Below are positions 26,573-35,503 of a DNA stretch of 64,000 bases, piece by piece; the stretch's first letter is position 1, and every line of letters begins with the position of its first letter. Origin of the DNA: Filomicrobium sp. (GTDB lineage Bacteria; Pseudomonadota; Alphaproteobacteria; Rhizobiales; Hyphomicrobiaceae); assembly GCA_017792465.1 (NCBI GenBank), contig CP051234.1, positions 3,566,501 to 3,630,500 on the forward strand, read 5' to 3'. The position numbers and the translations under genes are program-made. The notes under the pieces are model-generated. The model made no database searches. It was not told the DNA's origin and was given only the letters and a program-made list of their open reading frames with translations.

Positions 26573-27709
26573 ATGCTCGACTGGTCTGAACCAGCCGCTC
26601 CCGCACGCGCGCCGAATGCTGCAAATCATCCGTCCAAACTGCCTGCCGTACCACCCGATGCGACAGGACTCGGCGAGATCGACCGAGGTGCGGCCCGCGT
26701 CTCAGTCGACGACAAGGCGATGATCAATTGCCGTGCCGATGTGAACCAGCTCCTGCCACTCAAGTACAAGTGGGCCTGGGAGAAGTATCTGGCCGGATGC
26801 AACAACCATTGGATGCCGACGGAAGTCTCGATGCAGGCCGACATCGCTTTGTGGAAGTCGCACGACGGGCTGACCGAAGACGAGCGCCACGCCATCAAGC
26901 GCAATCTCGGCTTCTTCGCAGCCTCCGAGTCACTCGTCGCAAACAACATCGTGCTTGCCATCTATCGACATCTGACCAACCCGGAATGCCGTCAGTACCT
27001 CTTGCGGCAGGCCTTTGAGGAAGCTGTCCACACACACACCTTCCAGTATATCGTTGAAAGTCTCGGCCTCGACGAGGGCGAGTTGTTCAACATGTACCGG
27101 GAAGTGCCCTCAATCACCGACAAGGCGGCTTGGGCGCTGAAGTACACGCAAAGCCTCGATGATCCGACCTTCGAGACCGGCACGCCTGAGAACGACCAGT
27201 CCTTCCTGCGCGATCTCGTCGCCTTCTATGTCGTGTTCGAGGGTATGTGGTTCTATACCGGCTTCGCGCAGATTCTGTCGCTGGGGCGACGCAACAAGAT
27301 GGTCGGCATTGCCGAGCAATACCAATACATCCTGCGCGACGAGTCGATCCATTTGAACTTCGGCATTGACGTCATCAACCAGATCAAGGCCGAAAATCCG
27401 CATCTTTGGACCAAGGCATTCCAGGATGAGGTGCGCGCAATGCTTAAAGAGGCGGCCGAACTCGAAGCCGCCTACGGCCGCGACACAATGCCGAGAGGCT
27501 TTCTGGGGCTGAACGCGGCGCTGTGTGAACAATACATGCACTTCATCGCCAACCGCCGATGCGCCCAGCTTGGCCTCGCTCCGGTGTTCAAGGAGACGGA
27601 CAACCCGTTCCCGTGGATGTCGGAAGCGATGGACCTCAAGAAGGAGAAGAACTTCTTCGAAACCCGCGTCATCGAGTACCAAAACGGCGGTGCGTTGAGT
27701 TGGGATTGA
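26573..27709 (+). CDS. nrdB: Ribonucleotide reductase beta subunit, class Ic (Mn/Fe) type
   Basis: 378 residues. Metal ligands are Glu84 ([10 protein letters not shown], where class Ia has Asp), Glu119, Glu150 and His153 ([10 protein letters not shown]), then Glu in [10 protein letters not shown] and Glu and His in [10 protein letters not shown]. The position of the radical tyrosine, seven residues after the ligand Glu, is Phe157. Phe here with Glu as first ligand is the mark of subclass Ic, as in Chlamydia trachomatis, which uses a Mn(IV)/Fe(III) cofactor instead of a tyrosyl radical. A hairpin terminator follows. Confidence 0.93.
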   Translation: MLDWSEPAAPARAPNAANHPSKLPAVPPDATGLGEIDRGAARVSVDDKAMINCRADVNQLLPLKYKWAWEKYLAGCNNHWMPTEVSMQADIALWKSHDGLTEDERHAIKRNLGFFAASESLVANNIVLAIYRHLTNPECRQYLLRQAFEEAVHTHTFQYIVESLGLDEGELFNMYREVPSITDKAAWALKYTQSLDDPTFETGTPENDQSFLRDLVAFYVVFEGMWFYTGFAQILSLGRRNKMVGIAEQYQYILRDESIHLNFGIDVINQIKAENPHLWTKAFQDEVRAMLKEAAELEAAYGRDTMPRGFLGLNAALCEQYMHFIANRRCAQLGLAPVFKETDNPFPWMSEAMDLKKEKNFFETRVIEYQNGGALSWD

Positions 27710-27723
27710 TGGCAAATGCTTTG

Positions 27724-27752
27724 GACAGGGGATCGACAGTACGTCCCCTGTC
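27724..27752 (+). terminator. Intrinsic terminator after nrdB
   Basis: GACAGGGGA at 27724-27732 pairs perfectly with TCCCCTGTC at 27744-27752 around an 11-base loop, followed by TCTCTTA. It lies 15 bp past the nrdB stop. Confidence 0.75.
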
Positions 27753-27927
27753 TCTTATCAATGAGGCTCCCACCCTCTAGAATCTGGCGCTCTCTGTCGA
27801 GGATGACAGCCCGCGGTATCGCCTCCCCAGAAAGCCATCAGACTCGGCAAGTCACGGCATGGGGCGCCCAAATGGCAGTAACGATGTTGGTCCTTGGTGG
27901 GAAGCGTTGTGGAGTTTACAAGCGCTA

Positions 27928-29370
27928 ATGCCCAAACGCGTTGTTTTGGTCACCGGTACTCTCGCTGAGCCTCGCGTGCAGCGCGTCGCCGACGAGGTCG
28001 CCGGAGAAGACCTTGATCCGATCGTCGCCAATATCGGCGTCAAGGTCGCAGCCTTGATGACGACCGAGATCGTCGAACGCCGTTTGCGAGTACCTGAGGA
28101 CGCCGATCGCGTTGTGATGCCCGGCCGTTTCCGCGGCGATCTGGAACGGTTGTCGGACTTCTTTGGTACGCGCTTCGAGCGTGGTCCCGATGAAGTCGCC
28201 GATCTGTCGGCGTACCTGGGCAAAGCCAAGCGGGCTGTCGATCTGTCCCAGCACAACGTGACGATCTTCGCCGAGATTGTCGATGCCACATTAATGACGC
28301 CAGAAGAGATCGTGGCGCGTTCGCGGATGCTCAGGGCCGAAGGGGCAGACGTCATCGATCTTGGGTGTCTGCCCGACAGTCCGTTCCCGCATCTTGAAGC
28401 CGCAATCAAGGCTCTGCATGCCGATGGCGCGAAGGTCAGCGTCGATTCTTTCAATTCAGAAGAGCTTTCCCGCGCAACCAGGGCTGGCGCCGATTACCTC
28501 CTCAGCCTCTCTGAAAAAAACATCGCCATTGTCGACGAGGGACCCGCAACGCCGATCCTCGTTTCCGCAGGCGCGGCTGATCTTGACTCGCTCGAACGGA
28601 CGATCGATCTGATGATTGCGAGGGACCGCCCCTACTATGCCGATCCAATCCTCGATCCAATCCACTACGGTTTTGCTGCGTCTGTCGCCCGATATGTCGA
28701 ACTGCGTCGGCGCCGGCCCGATGCACCCATCCTGATGGGCATCGGCAATGTCACCGAACTCACCGACGCCGACACGACCGGCATCAACGCTCTGCTGATG
28801 GGGCTCTGCTCGGAACTCGACATCACGGCGGTGCTGGCGGTGCAGGTCAGTCCACACTGCAGAACCGCGATCCGTGAATTCGACCGCGCACGACGGGAGT
28901 ATTTCGCGGCGAAACAGGAGCAGTCCCTGCCGCAAGGCTTCGGTGAAGGCCTGATGGCGTTGCGCGACCGCAAGGGCTTTGCTGCGACGCCGGCCGAAAT
29001 CGAGACACTCGCCGCACAGATCAAGGACCCCAACTACCGTATCGAGGTCTCCAACGACGGCATCCACATCTACAATCGCGGCGGGCATCACGTTTCGCAG
29101 GATCCGTTTGAGCTGTTTCCGCACCTGGATACGCGCACCGATCCGGCTCACGCCTTCTACCTCGGGGTGGAGACGGCGCGCGCCGAGATCGCCTTCAGGC
29201 TCGGCAAGCGCTACGCTCAGGATGAGCCACTACCCTTCGGAGTGATCGCTGAGACGCGCGGTTCCGCCGACGAGGCGCACCTGATGAAGTTCAAGGAGGC
29301 CGGCACGACACTCGCCAAAGACACAAGGGGTGAGGCCAAGGTTCAGACCGGCAAGGACGAGCCGGAGTAG
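27928..29370 (+). CDS. Dihydropteroate synthase-like protein, DUF6513 type
   Basis: 480 residues from the ATG at 27928. An N-terminal DUF6513-type domain (VVLVTGTLAEPRVQRVADEV) is followed by a pterin-binding TIM barrel (EIVDATLMTPEEIVARSRML, ADVIDLGCLPDSPFPHL, GAKVSVDSFNSEEL, PILMGIGNVTELTDADTTGI). Proteins of this make-up belong to archaeal and methylotroph H4MPT gene sets and are thought to act in tetrahydromethanopterin biosynthesis. It supports a C1-oxidising lifestyle together with fhcA. It starts past the nrdB terminator, so it has its own promoter. The start choice is uncertain. Confidence 0.85.
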   Translation: MPKRVVLVTGTLAEPRVQRVADEVAGEDLDPIVANIGVKVAALMTTEIVERRLRVPEDADRVVMPGRFRGDLERLSDFFGTRFERGPDEVADLSAYLGKAKRAVDLSQHNVTIFAEIVDATLMTPEEIVARSRMLRAEGADVIDLGCLPDSPFPHLEAAIKALHADGAKVSVDSFNSEELSRATRAGADYLLSLSEKNIAIVDEGPATPILVSAGAADLDSLERTIDLMIARDRPYYADPILDPIHYGFAASVARYVELRRRRPDAPILMGIGNVTELTDADTTGINALLMGLCSELDITAVLAVQVSPHCRTAIREFDRARREYFAAKQEQSLPQGFGEGLMALRDRKGFAATPAEIETLAAQIKDPNYRIEVSNDGIHIYNRGGHHVSQDPFELFPHLDTRTDPAHAFYLGVETARAEIAFRLGKRYAQDEPLPFGVIAETRGSADEAHLMKFKEAGTTLAKDTRGEAKVQTGKDEPE

Positions 29371-29430
29371 CTTCGATGTCTACATCGGGCGCCTCATGAG
29401 CTTTTCGTCGAAGGCCGAAGGGATAGCCTT

Positions 29431-29922
29431 TCAACGCTGTCCGATTTCTATTCCCCGTGGCAGGATCACAATGCCATTCTCGTCGGCGACTACGAAATCG
29501 CCGGGCTCTACCACGACACCGGCGATCTCAATCGCAATTCCCGTCGTGCCCTCGCCTCTGCGCGTTGACCGTCTCGGGGTTACGCAAAGCGCCTTGATGC
29601 CGATATCGAGCGTGGCCAATACGCCGGCGTCGCGTACGCAGCCGTAGACAATCAACCCAGCCCAGCCATTCGCTACTGCACCACCGGCGATGAGATCGCC
29701 GACGAGCGCGCACCTTGTGCTGCCGCCCCCATCAACGATGAGCACGCGACCCTCGCCGGGCGTAGCGAGCAGTTCCTTGATGCGCGAGTTATCCTCAAAG
29801 CATTTCACGGTCGCTGCCAAACCGCTGAATTGCAGGCGCCCGCCGAAGTCTCGGAATACTGGCTCCGGGATCCGCACGGTCTCGCCATGCTCGTCACTCA
29901 GATCGCAGGTCGACAGCGTCAT
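29431..29922 (-). CDS. RraA-family protein
   Basis: 163 residues from the start at 29922 (GGAGAAG upstream). Motifs are STCDLSDEHG, RVLIVDGGGSTRCALVGDLI, GLIVYGCVRDAGVLA and DFVVADENGIVILP. The family contains the RNase E inhibitor RraA and 4-hydroxy-4-methyl-2-oxoglutarate aldolases; the conserved GxxRD-like VRDAG and the Asp of VADENG fit the aldolase-type metal site as well. I cannot choose between the two. The ScfR-like half-sites at 29959-29997 are directly upstream. Confidence 0.85.
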   Translation of the reverse strand: MTLSTCDLSDEHGETVRIPEPVFRDFGGRLQFSGLAATVKCFEDNSRIKELLATPGEGRVLIVDGGGSTRCALVGDLIAGGAVANGWAGLIVYGCVRDAGVLATLDIGIKALCVTPRRSTRRGEGTTGIAIEIAGVVVEPGDFVVADENGIVILPRGIEIGQR

Positions 29923-29958
29923 AGCGTCTTCTCCAGCTTGGGACATACGGCTCAAAAA

Positions 29959-29997
29959 TTTGCAACATTCGCAAACTCAGCGAGTGGCGTTCGCAAA
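29959..29997. promoter_or_regulatory. ScfR-like operator half-sites
   Basis: TTTGCAAC (29959) and TTCGCAAA (29968) start nine bases apart, the same step as the tandem TTTGCAAA pair at 35341 and 35350 upstream of the ScfR gene. A further TTCGCAAA is at 29990. The site lies between rraA and the divergent thioesterase/metE genes. Confidence 0.5.
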
Positions 29998-30123
29998 TTA
30001 GCACATTTTCAGGTGTTTATTGCCTCAACTCTTTGCGGATAATGCAAATAATTCAGCTTAGCAAGCAAGAACATCCGGCGCGTTCGCAGCGAGTGAGCCG
30101 GCATTACGCCAGGAGATGAGCGC

Positions 30124-30318
30124 ATGTCGATTCTCGAATTCAGCGTCCTTTATCAACCTTTCAATGGCCCTGATTTCGAGGACTACGCTGCAACTGCGCG
30201 CGAGCCATCATGCCCCCTCACGCTGAAGCCAAATTGTGCCCAGCAGAGGGATTCGTCCAACGTTCTTGTCGCGCTGAATGCGCCGTCCCGAACCCGGCAG
30301 AAGGGCCTGAGGCGATGA
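30124..30318 (+). CDS. Possible small gene before the thioesterase
   Basis: 64 codons with AGGAG at 30111-30115, eight bases before the ATG. It ends in an ATGA overlap with the thioesterase start at 30315. The product has no recognisable motif. The ribosome site and overlap favour translation; the composition does not clearly do so. Confidence 0.35.
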   Translation: MSILEFSVLYQPFNGPDFEDYAATAREPSCPLTLKPNCAQQRDSSNVLVALNAPSRTRQKGLRR

Positions 30319-30734
30319 CGGCAATGCGCGTGAGCGAGATCCGTTTTGAAGGGAGCGCATTCCTCGATCCGGGCATGCAATGTGGTGCCCTTGCGGGCTC
30401 CTCCGCTTTCGATCTCATGCGGAAGGCTGCCGAAGTTTCTGCAGCGTCGCATGCCGGGGGCAGCGTTACCCAATGCGGGGCCGGGCGCGTTGATTTTTTC
30501 AGACCAGTTGCCGTCGGCCAGGAGGTCGAACTCCTCACCAGGGTTGAGCCGATTGGCCGCTTCGGTCTTGCCGTGACGGTCGACGTGATCGCCGTTTCGT
30601 CCGGTGGTCACTGTGGCGACCTCGTCATGCGCGGCCAGTTCGAACTGTCCGCCATTAACAGCGATGGCCGCGCAAGGCCCCTCGTGGATGGGGCCTCCGC
30701 CGTCCAAGCAATACTCCAAATGCGAAGCAGTTGA
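30315..30734 (+). CDS. Hotdog-fold thioesterase-like protein
   Basis: 139 residues from the ATG at 30315 (GAGG just upstream). The core GRVDFFRPVAVGQEVELLTR and the strands after it match the acyl-CoA thioesterase hotdog. The N-terminal part (GSAFLDPGMQCGALAGSSAFDLMRKAAEVSA) replaces the usual GDTNHHGTLFGG segment, so the catalytic helix is divergent. It ends 12 bp before metE and is likely co-transcribed with it. Confidence 0.7.
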   Translation: MTAMRVSEIRFEGSAFLDPGMQCGALAGSSAFDLMRKAAEVSAASHAGGSVTQCGAGRVDFFRPVAVGQEVELLTRVEPIGRFGLAVTVDVIAVSSGGHCGDLVMRGQFELSAINSDGRARPLVDGASAVQAILQMRSS

Positions 30735-30746
30735 GAAAGGTATCAC

Positions 30747-33113
30747 ATGGCAACTTCGGCAAATCTCGGGTTTCCACGCATCGGACTTCGCCGCGAATTG
30801 AAGCGCGCAACGGAAGCCTACTGGAAAAATGAAATCGGCTATATGGAACTGAGAAAGGTCGGCGCCGAGCTGCGCGCCCGCCACTGGCGGTTGCAGAAGG
30901 AGGCCGGGATCAAGGTCATTCCCTCGAACGATTTCTCCTACTACGACCAGGTCCTCGACACGACTGCAATGCTGGGAGCCGTGCCGCCGCGCTTTTCAAC
31001 AGATCAGCCATCATCTCCCTGTCCCGCCCATCGTAGCGAGGGGAGTGCTTACGCCATCATGGCCGACGTCGCGGAGACAGCTACCAGCGGCGACCAAGTC
31101 GATTTCGAGACCTACTTCGCCATGGCACGTGGATCGAAATCGGCGCCAGCGATGGAGATGACCAAGTGGTTCGACACCAACTATCACTATATCGTCCCTG
31201 AGTTGGCAAAGGATCAGACCTTCAAGCTGACGTCGCGCAAGGTGGTCGATGAATTCAAAGAGGCAAAGGCGCTCGGAATCGTCACGCGCCCAGTGCTGAT
31301 CGGGCCCATCACCTACTTGATGCTCGGCAAGGCCAAGGGGGCGGAATTCGATACGCTCTCGCTTCTTGACCGTGTCCTGCCTGTCTATTCCGAGGTCCTT
31401 GCCGAATTGAAAGCGGCCGGAGCCGAATGGGTGCAGATCGACGAGCCGGTTCTCGCACTCGATCTTACAGATGCTCAAAAAGACAGCCTCCGGCGCGCAT
31501 ATTCCGAACTTTCGCCTGCCGCACCGAAGATCATGCTGGCAAGCTATTTCGGCCCCTATCTCGATAATCTCGATTTCGCCGCTTCGCTTCCCGTAGCAGG
31601 CCACCATGCCGACCTCGTGCGCGCCGCAGAAGAGCTGGATCGCGTACTCAAGGTGCTGCCTGCAAACCGTGTGCTCTCACTCGGCGTCATCGATGGCCGC
31701 AATATCTGGCGAGCCGATCTCGGCAAGACCTGGAAGCTCGTTGAAAAGGCGCTCGCATCGCGTGCTCCACAGATGATACAGATCGCGCCTTCCTGCTCAC
31801 TGCTCCACACGCCTGTCGATCTCGATGCCGAGCAGAAACTCGATCAGGAACTCAAGAACTGGATGGCGTTCTCGAAGCAGAAGCTCGCAGAGGTTGCCAC
31901 TCTTGCCGCTGTCGCAAAGCAGGGTTGGGAAAGCGCCAGTGAAGCTTTCCGGGCAAGCGACGAGGCGGCACGAAGCCGGTCAACGTCGCCCCGGATCCAC
32001 AATCCTGAAGTCATCAAACGGGCCGCGACGATCAGCGAAACCGATCTACAGCGAAAAAGCGAATTCGAGGCGCGGCGCAGAAAGCAGCAGGGCGTCCTCG
32101 CCTTGCCTCAGTTCCCGACAACGACCATCGGCTCGTTTCCGCAAACCGCCGAAGTGCGTCAAGCGAGAGCCGCCCATCGCAAGAGCGATCTCGATGACGC
32201 TGCCTACGAGGCTTTCCTGAAGACGGAAACCGAGGCGGCCGTTCGCGTCCAGGAAGAACTTGGCATCGATGTGCTCGTGCACGGCGAGTTCGAGCGCAAC
32301 GACATGGTCGAATACTTCGGCGAAAAACTCGGCGGCTTCGCCTTCACACAGAACGGCTGGGTGCAGTCCTACGGGTCGCGCTACGTCAAGCCGCCGGTGA
32401 TCTTCGGAGACGTGGCCCGTCCCGCACCGATGACCGTAAAATGGTCGGCCTATGCGCAATCACTGACAACGAAGCCCATGAAGGGCATGCTGACTGGTCC
32501 CGTGACAATCCTGCAGTGGTCATTCGTTCGGGACGACCAGCCGCGCTCGGAAACCTGCAAGCAGATCGCTCTCGCGATCAGAGACGAGGTGGCCGACCTC
32601 GAAAAGGCCGGCATCAAGATCATACAAATCGACGAGCCAGCCCTCCGCGAAGGCCTACCCCTGCGGACTGCCGATTGGGATGCTTATTTGAAATGGGCCG
32701 TTGATTGGTTCCGCCTCGCTGCCTCCCCGGTAAGAGACGAGACCCAGATTCACACCCACATGTGCTATTCGGAGTTCAACGATATCATGCCGTCGATCGC
32801 GGCCATGGATGCCGACGTCATCTCGATCGAGACTTCCCGCTCAGACATGGAGCTGCTCCAAGTCTTCGGCGACTTCCATTACCCCAACGAGATTGGCCCC
32901 GGTGTCTGGGATATCCACTCGCCCCGCGTACCTTCCGAAGCCGAGTTCAATAAACTCCTGACTAAGGCATCAGCCGTCATCCCGTCTGATCGTTTGTGGG
33001 TCAACCCCGACTGCGGCCTCAAGACGCGTCGATGGGAGGAGGTTAAGCCCGCGCTGGCAAACATGGTCGAATCGGCAAAACAGCTGCGCGCGGCGCGGGA
33101 AGCTGCGGAATGA
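30747..33113 (+). CDS. metE: Cobalamin-independent methionine synthase
   Basis: 788 residues, slightly longer than usual. It transfers a methyl group from 5-methyltetrahydropteroyl-glutamate to homocysteine with zinc. The zinc ligands are in HTHMCYSEFND (His and Cys), IETSRSD (Glu) and NPDCGLKTR (Cys). The N-terminal pseudo-barrel has an insertion after GAVPPRF, about residues 80-110, rich in Ser, Pro and Ala, before FETYFAMARG. It overlaps the next gene by ATGA. No cobalamin riboswitch was seen upstream, unlike nrdA. Confidence 0.95.
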   Translation: MATSANLGFPRIGLRRELKRATEAYWKNEIGYMELRKVGAELRARHWRLQKEAGIKVIPSNDFSYYDQVLDTTAMLGAVPPRFSTDQPSSPCPAHRSEGSAYAIMADVAETATSGDQVDFETYFAMARGSKSAPAMEMTKWFDTNYHYIVPELAKDQTFKLTSRKVVDEFKEAKALGIVTRPVLIGPITYLMLGKAKGAEFDTLSLLDRVLPVYSEVLAELKAAGAEWVQIDEPVLALDLTDAQKDSLRRAYSELSPAAPKIMLASYFGPYLDNLDFAASLPVAGHHADLVRAAEELDRVLKVLPANRVLSLGVIDGRNIWRADLGKTWKLVEKALASRAPQMIQIAPSCSLLHTPVDLDAEQKLDQELKNWMAFSKQKLAEVATLAAVAKQGWESASEAFRASDEAARSRSTSPRIHNPEVIKRAATISETDLQRKSEFEARRRKQQGVLALPQFPTTTIGSFPQTAEVRQARAAHRKSDLDDAAYEAFLKTETEAAVRVQEELGIDVLVHGEFERNDMVEYFGEKLGGFAFTQNGWVQSYGSRYVKPPVIFGDVARPAPMTVKWSAYAQSLTTKPMKGMLTGPVTILQWSFVRDDQPRSETCKQIALAIRDEVADLEKAGIKIIQIDEPALREGLPLRTADWDAYLKWAVDWFRLAASPVRDETQIHTHMCYSEFNDIMPSIAAMDADVISIETSRSDMELLQVFGDFHYPNEIGPGVWDIHSPRVPSEAEFNKLLTKASAVIPSDRLWVNPDCGLKTRRWEEVKPALANMVESAKQLRAAREAAE

Positions 33114-33898
33114 GCGAGGCGACAGGCCCGGTGCCGATGGAAACCCAACTGGTCAACATCGTCTTTCCAGGCGACACCAACCACCACGGCACGTTGTTCG
33201 GCGGCATCGGGCTCGCCTTCATGGATAAGGTGGCGTTCATTGCCGCCTCCCGTCACTCGTATGTCGATTTCGTCACCGCGTCCTGCGAACACGTCGACTT
33301 CCAGGAACCTGCCTATGTCGGCGATATCGTCGAGTTCACCGGTCGCGTCGTTCGGGTCGGACGACGCTCGCTGACGGCGCACGTCGAAATGACGGCGGAA
33401 GCGCCGCTCACCGGACAGCGGCGCCAGTGCGGGCGGGGCGTCTTCAACATGGTGTCGGTTGGAGAGGTGGCGCGCGAGCCTGGCTTTGCTTTGCCGCCGC
33501 TTACTCCTGCGCCTAAGCCCTTCAGTGGACAGCCCTTGCGAATGGTTGAGCTGGTCATGCCCGGGCACACGAGCCACTATGGAAGTCTCTATGGTGGCCA
33601 CGCGCTCGCGACAATGGCCAAGGCGGCCTTCGTCGCCGCGACGCGCCTGAGCCGGAAGACGATGGTTCTCATCTCGTCACAACGTGTGGACTTCGAGAGC
33701 CAGATCCAAGTCGGCGAGGTCATCGAGGTTGTCCCACAGGTAGCGAAGGTCGGGCGAAGTTCGATTACGGTCGACGTCGAACTGTTGGCCGAAAACCTCA
33801 GGTCCGGCGACCGGCGTTCGTGCGGTCACGGCACATATGTGATGGTGGCGGTTGACGCGAAACACCATGCCACGGACGCCACCACAGCCTCTGCCTGA
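33110..33898 (+). CDS. Tandem-hotdog acyl-CoA thioesterase
   Basis: 262 residues made of two hotdog domains. Each has the hallmark: VFPGDTNHHGTLFGG and later MPGHTSHYGSLYGG, then VDFQEPAYVGDIVEF and VDFESQIQVGEVIEV. The tandem arrangement forms an internal dimer that hydrolyses acyl-CoA. It starts in the ATGA overlap with metE, which couples the two; no metabolic reason for this is evident. Confidence 0.9.
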   Translation: MSEATGPVPMETQLVNIVFPGDTNHHGTLFGGIGLAFMDKVAFIAASRHSYVDFVTASCEHVDFQEPAYVGDIVEFTGRVVRVGRRSLTAHVEMTAEAPLTGQRRQCGRGVFNMVSVGEVAREPGFALPPLTPAPKPFSGQPLRMVELVMPGHTSHYGSLYGGHALATMAKAAFVAATRLSRKTMVLISSQRVDFESQIQVGEVIEVVPQVAKVGRSSITVDVELLAENLRSGDRRSCGHGTYVMVAVDAKHHATDATTASA

Positions 33899-33918
33899 GC
33901 TGGCCAGTTCTCCCCGCT

Positions 33919-35328
33919 TCATCTGGCGGAGTAAGGTGAGAACACACTGCGGTTTTCGTCGACGGCGATCGGTCGGCCGAGAAGCGGGAAGGCGCGTTGC
34001 GGACATGCCGGGCGCTCGCACACTTTGCATCCGGCGCCGATTGGCGTCGCGGCCCCCGGGTCGTCGAGAGCAAGACCCTTCGAGTAGACAAGCCGTGATG
34101 CATGCTGGACATCGCAGCCAAGCCCGATGGCGAATGTCTTGCCGGGCTCGCCATAGCCTCCGCCGGCCCGGTGCACCGTGCGCGCGATCCAAAGATAGGT
34201 CCGGCCGTCGGGCATTTGCGCGAGCTGCGTGAGGATTCGTCCCGGCTGCGCAAACGCCTCGTAGACATTCCACAGTGGGCACGCACCGCCAACGCGCGAG
34301 AAGTGGAAGTTGGTCGCCGACTGCCGCTTCGAGATGTTGCCAGCGCGGTCCACTCTGATGAAGAAGAACGGTACGCCGAGCGAGCCCGGACGCTGGAGCG
34401 AACTGAGCCTATGGCAGACCGTCTCGAAGCCCACGCCAAAGCGGCGCCCTAGCCGCTTGATGTCGTAGCGCTCTGTCTCCGCTGCCTCTAGGAACGCACC
34501 ATACGGCATCAGCAGCGCTCCGGCGAAGTACGCGGCAAGACCGATCCTGGCAAGTGCCAAGGTCTCCGCAACATTCTCGGACGCCTCGTTGGCAAGCGAA
34601 TCTATGAGGTCACTTTGCTCTAGAAGCGCAAGCTGCGTGGCGATCTGGAACGCCCGTTGGCCATCGCTGAGCCGGCGCGAGACATAAAGCACGCCTTCGC
34701 CAGGGACGAAGCGCCGCTGACCGTCGTCTTCCGTGACGACCACTCGGATCGAGTGCTGAGCTTCGACATGGTGCGCAAGTCGTTCCGCGACCGCGCCCGG
34801 CCTTGGCCCCAGTCTTGAGGCGAGCGTTTCGGCGGCCTCGTCGAGATTGTCGAAATAATTGTGATGGGCGTAGAAAAAGTCGCGCACCTGTTCATAGGGC
34901 ATTAGCGACGCCGTGGTCGGAACACCGCCGGATCCAAGGCCCAGTTCAGCAGCCATGGCATCGGCCCGCTCCCGAACGTGCCGCCATCGCTGGTTGAGCG
35001 CCACAACCGCGCGACCGACGGCCGGCATTGATGCAGCTATCTCTTTCAACTCGGCCACGCTGATGGTCTCGCTGTTGAGAGGATCGTTGAAGACCTCTCG
35101 CAGGTCCGCCACCAGCCGCCCCTCCTCACCGTCCGAGAACAGCTGAACGTCGACGCCGAAGATCTCGTTGATCTTCAAAAGCACAGGCACGGTCAACGGG
35201 CGCTGGTTTTTCTCCAGCTGATTGAGATAGCTGGCGGACAGCCCAAGAGATTGGGCGAGTGCGATCTGGGTCAGACCGCGCTCTTCTCTGAGCCGTTTGA
35301 GTTGAACTCCTACGAACGTCTTCTTCAT
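33919..35328 (-). CDS. ScfR-type transcriptional regulator (RamB/PrpC-activator family)
   Basis: 469 residues. An N-terminal XRE helix-turn-helix (LTQIALAQSLGLSASYLNQLE) is followed by an IrrE/ImmA-like domain whose zinc motif is lost (QIATQLALLEQS in place of HExxH), and a C-terminal short-chain fatty-acyl sensing domain with GCKVCERPACPQRAFP. Members control glyoxylate-cycle and propionate genes. It is divergent from isocitrate lyase, and tandem TTTGCAAA sites lie between them, so it most likely regulates aceA and itself. Confidence 0.9.
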   Translation of the reverse strand: MKKTFVGVQLKRLREERGLTQIALAQSLGLSASYLNQLEKNQRPLTVPVLLKINEIFGVDVQLFSDGEEGRLVADLREVFNDPLNSETISVAELKEIAASMPAVGRAVVALNQRWRHVRERADAMAAELGLGSGGVPTTASLMPYEQVRDFFYAHHNYFDNLDEAAETLASRLGPRPGAVAERLAHHVEAQHSIRVVVTEDDGQRRFVPGEGVLYVSRRLSDGQRAFQIATQLALLEQSDLIDSLANEASENVAETLALARIGLAAYFAGALLMPYGAFLEAAETERYDIKRLGRRFGVGFETVCHRLSSLQRPGSLGVPFFFIRVDRAGNISKRQSATNFHFSRVGGACPLWNVYEAFAQPGRILTQLAQMPDGRTYLWIARTVHRAGGGYGEPGKTFAIGLGCDVQHASRLVYSKGLALDDPGAATPIGAGCKVCERPACPQRAFPLLGRPIAVDENRSVFSPYSAR

Positions 35329-35340
35329 CCACGCCCCGCA

Positions 35341-35386
35341 TTTGCAAAGTTTGCAAATTCTTCTTTAGCTTCTCGCAAAGCTTTGC
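35341..35386. promoter_or_regulatory. ScfR/RamB-like operator between regulator and aceA
   Basis: TTTGCAAA at 35341 and again at 35350, then the perfect palindrome GCAAAGCTTTGC at 35375-35386. RamB of corynebacteria binds AAACTTTGCAAA-like sites, so a related regulator is expected to bind here. The site is directly upstream of the ScfR start. Confidence 0.7.
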
Positions 35387-35503
35387 TTTTTCAGTCCTAT
35401 CGGTGCTCTGCTCCAGCAAATATTGTGAAATTCGACATCAATTGCAAGCGGTCTCACGTGGTGTGCGGCTGCTTCGTTTTGCGCGAGATCAGGAGGGCCA
35501 ACC

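Noticed and set aside
30040-30746. Second cobalamin riboswitch for metE
   Set aside because: The words GCCAGGAGATGAG near 30107 look like a B12 box, but none of the other conserved elements is present.
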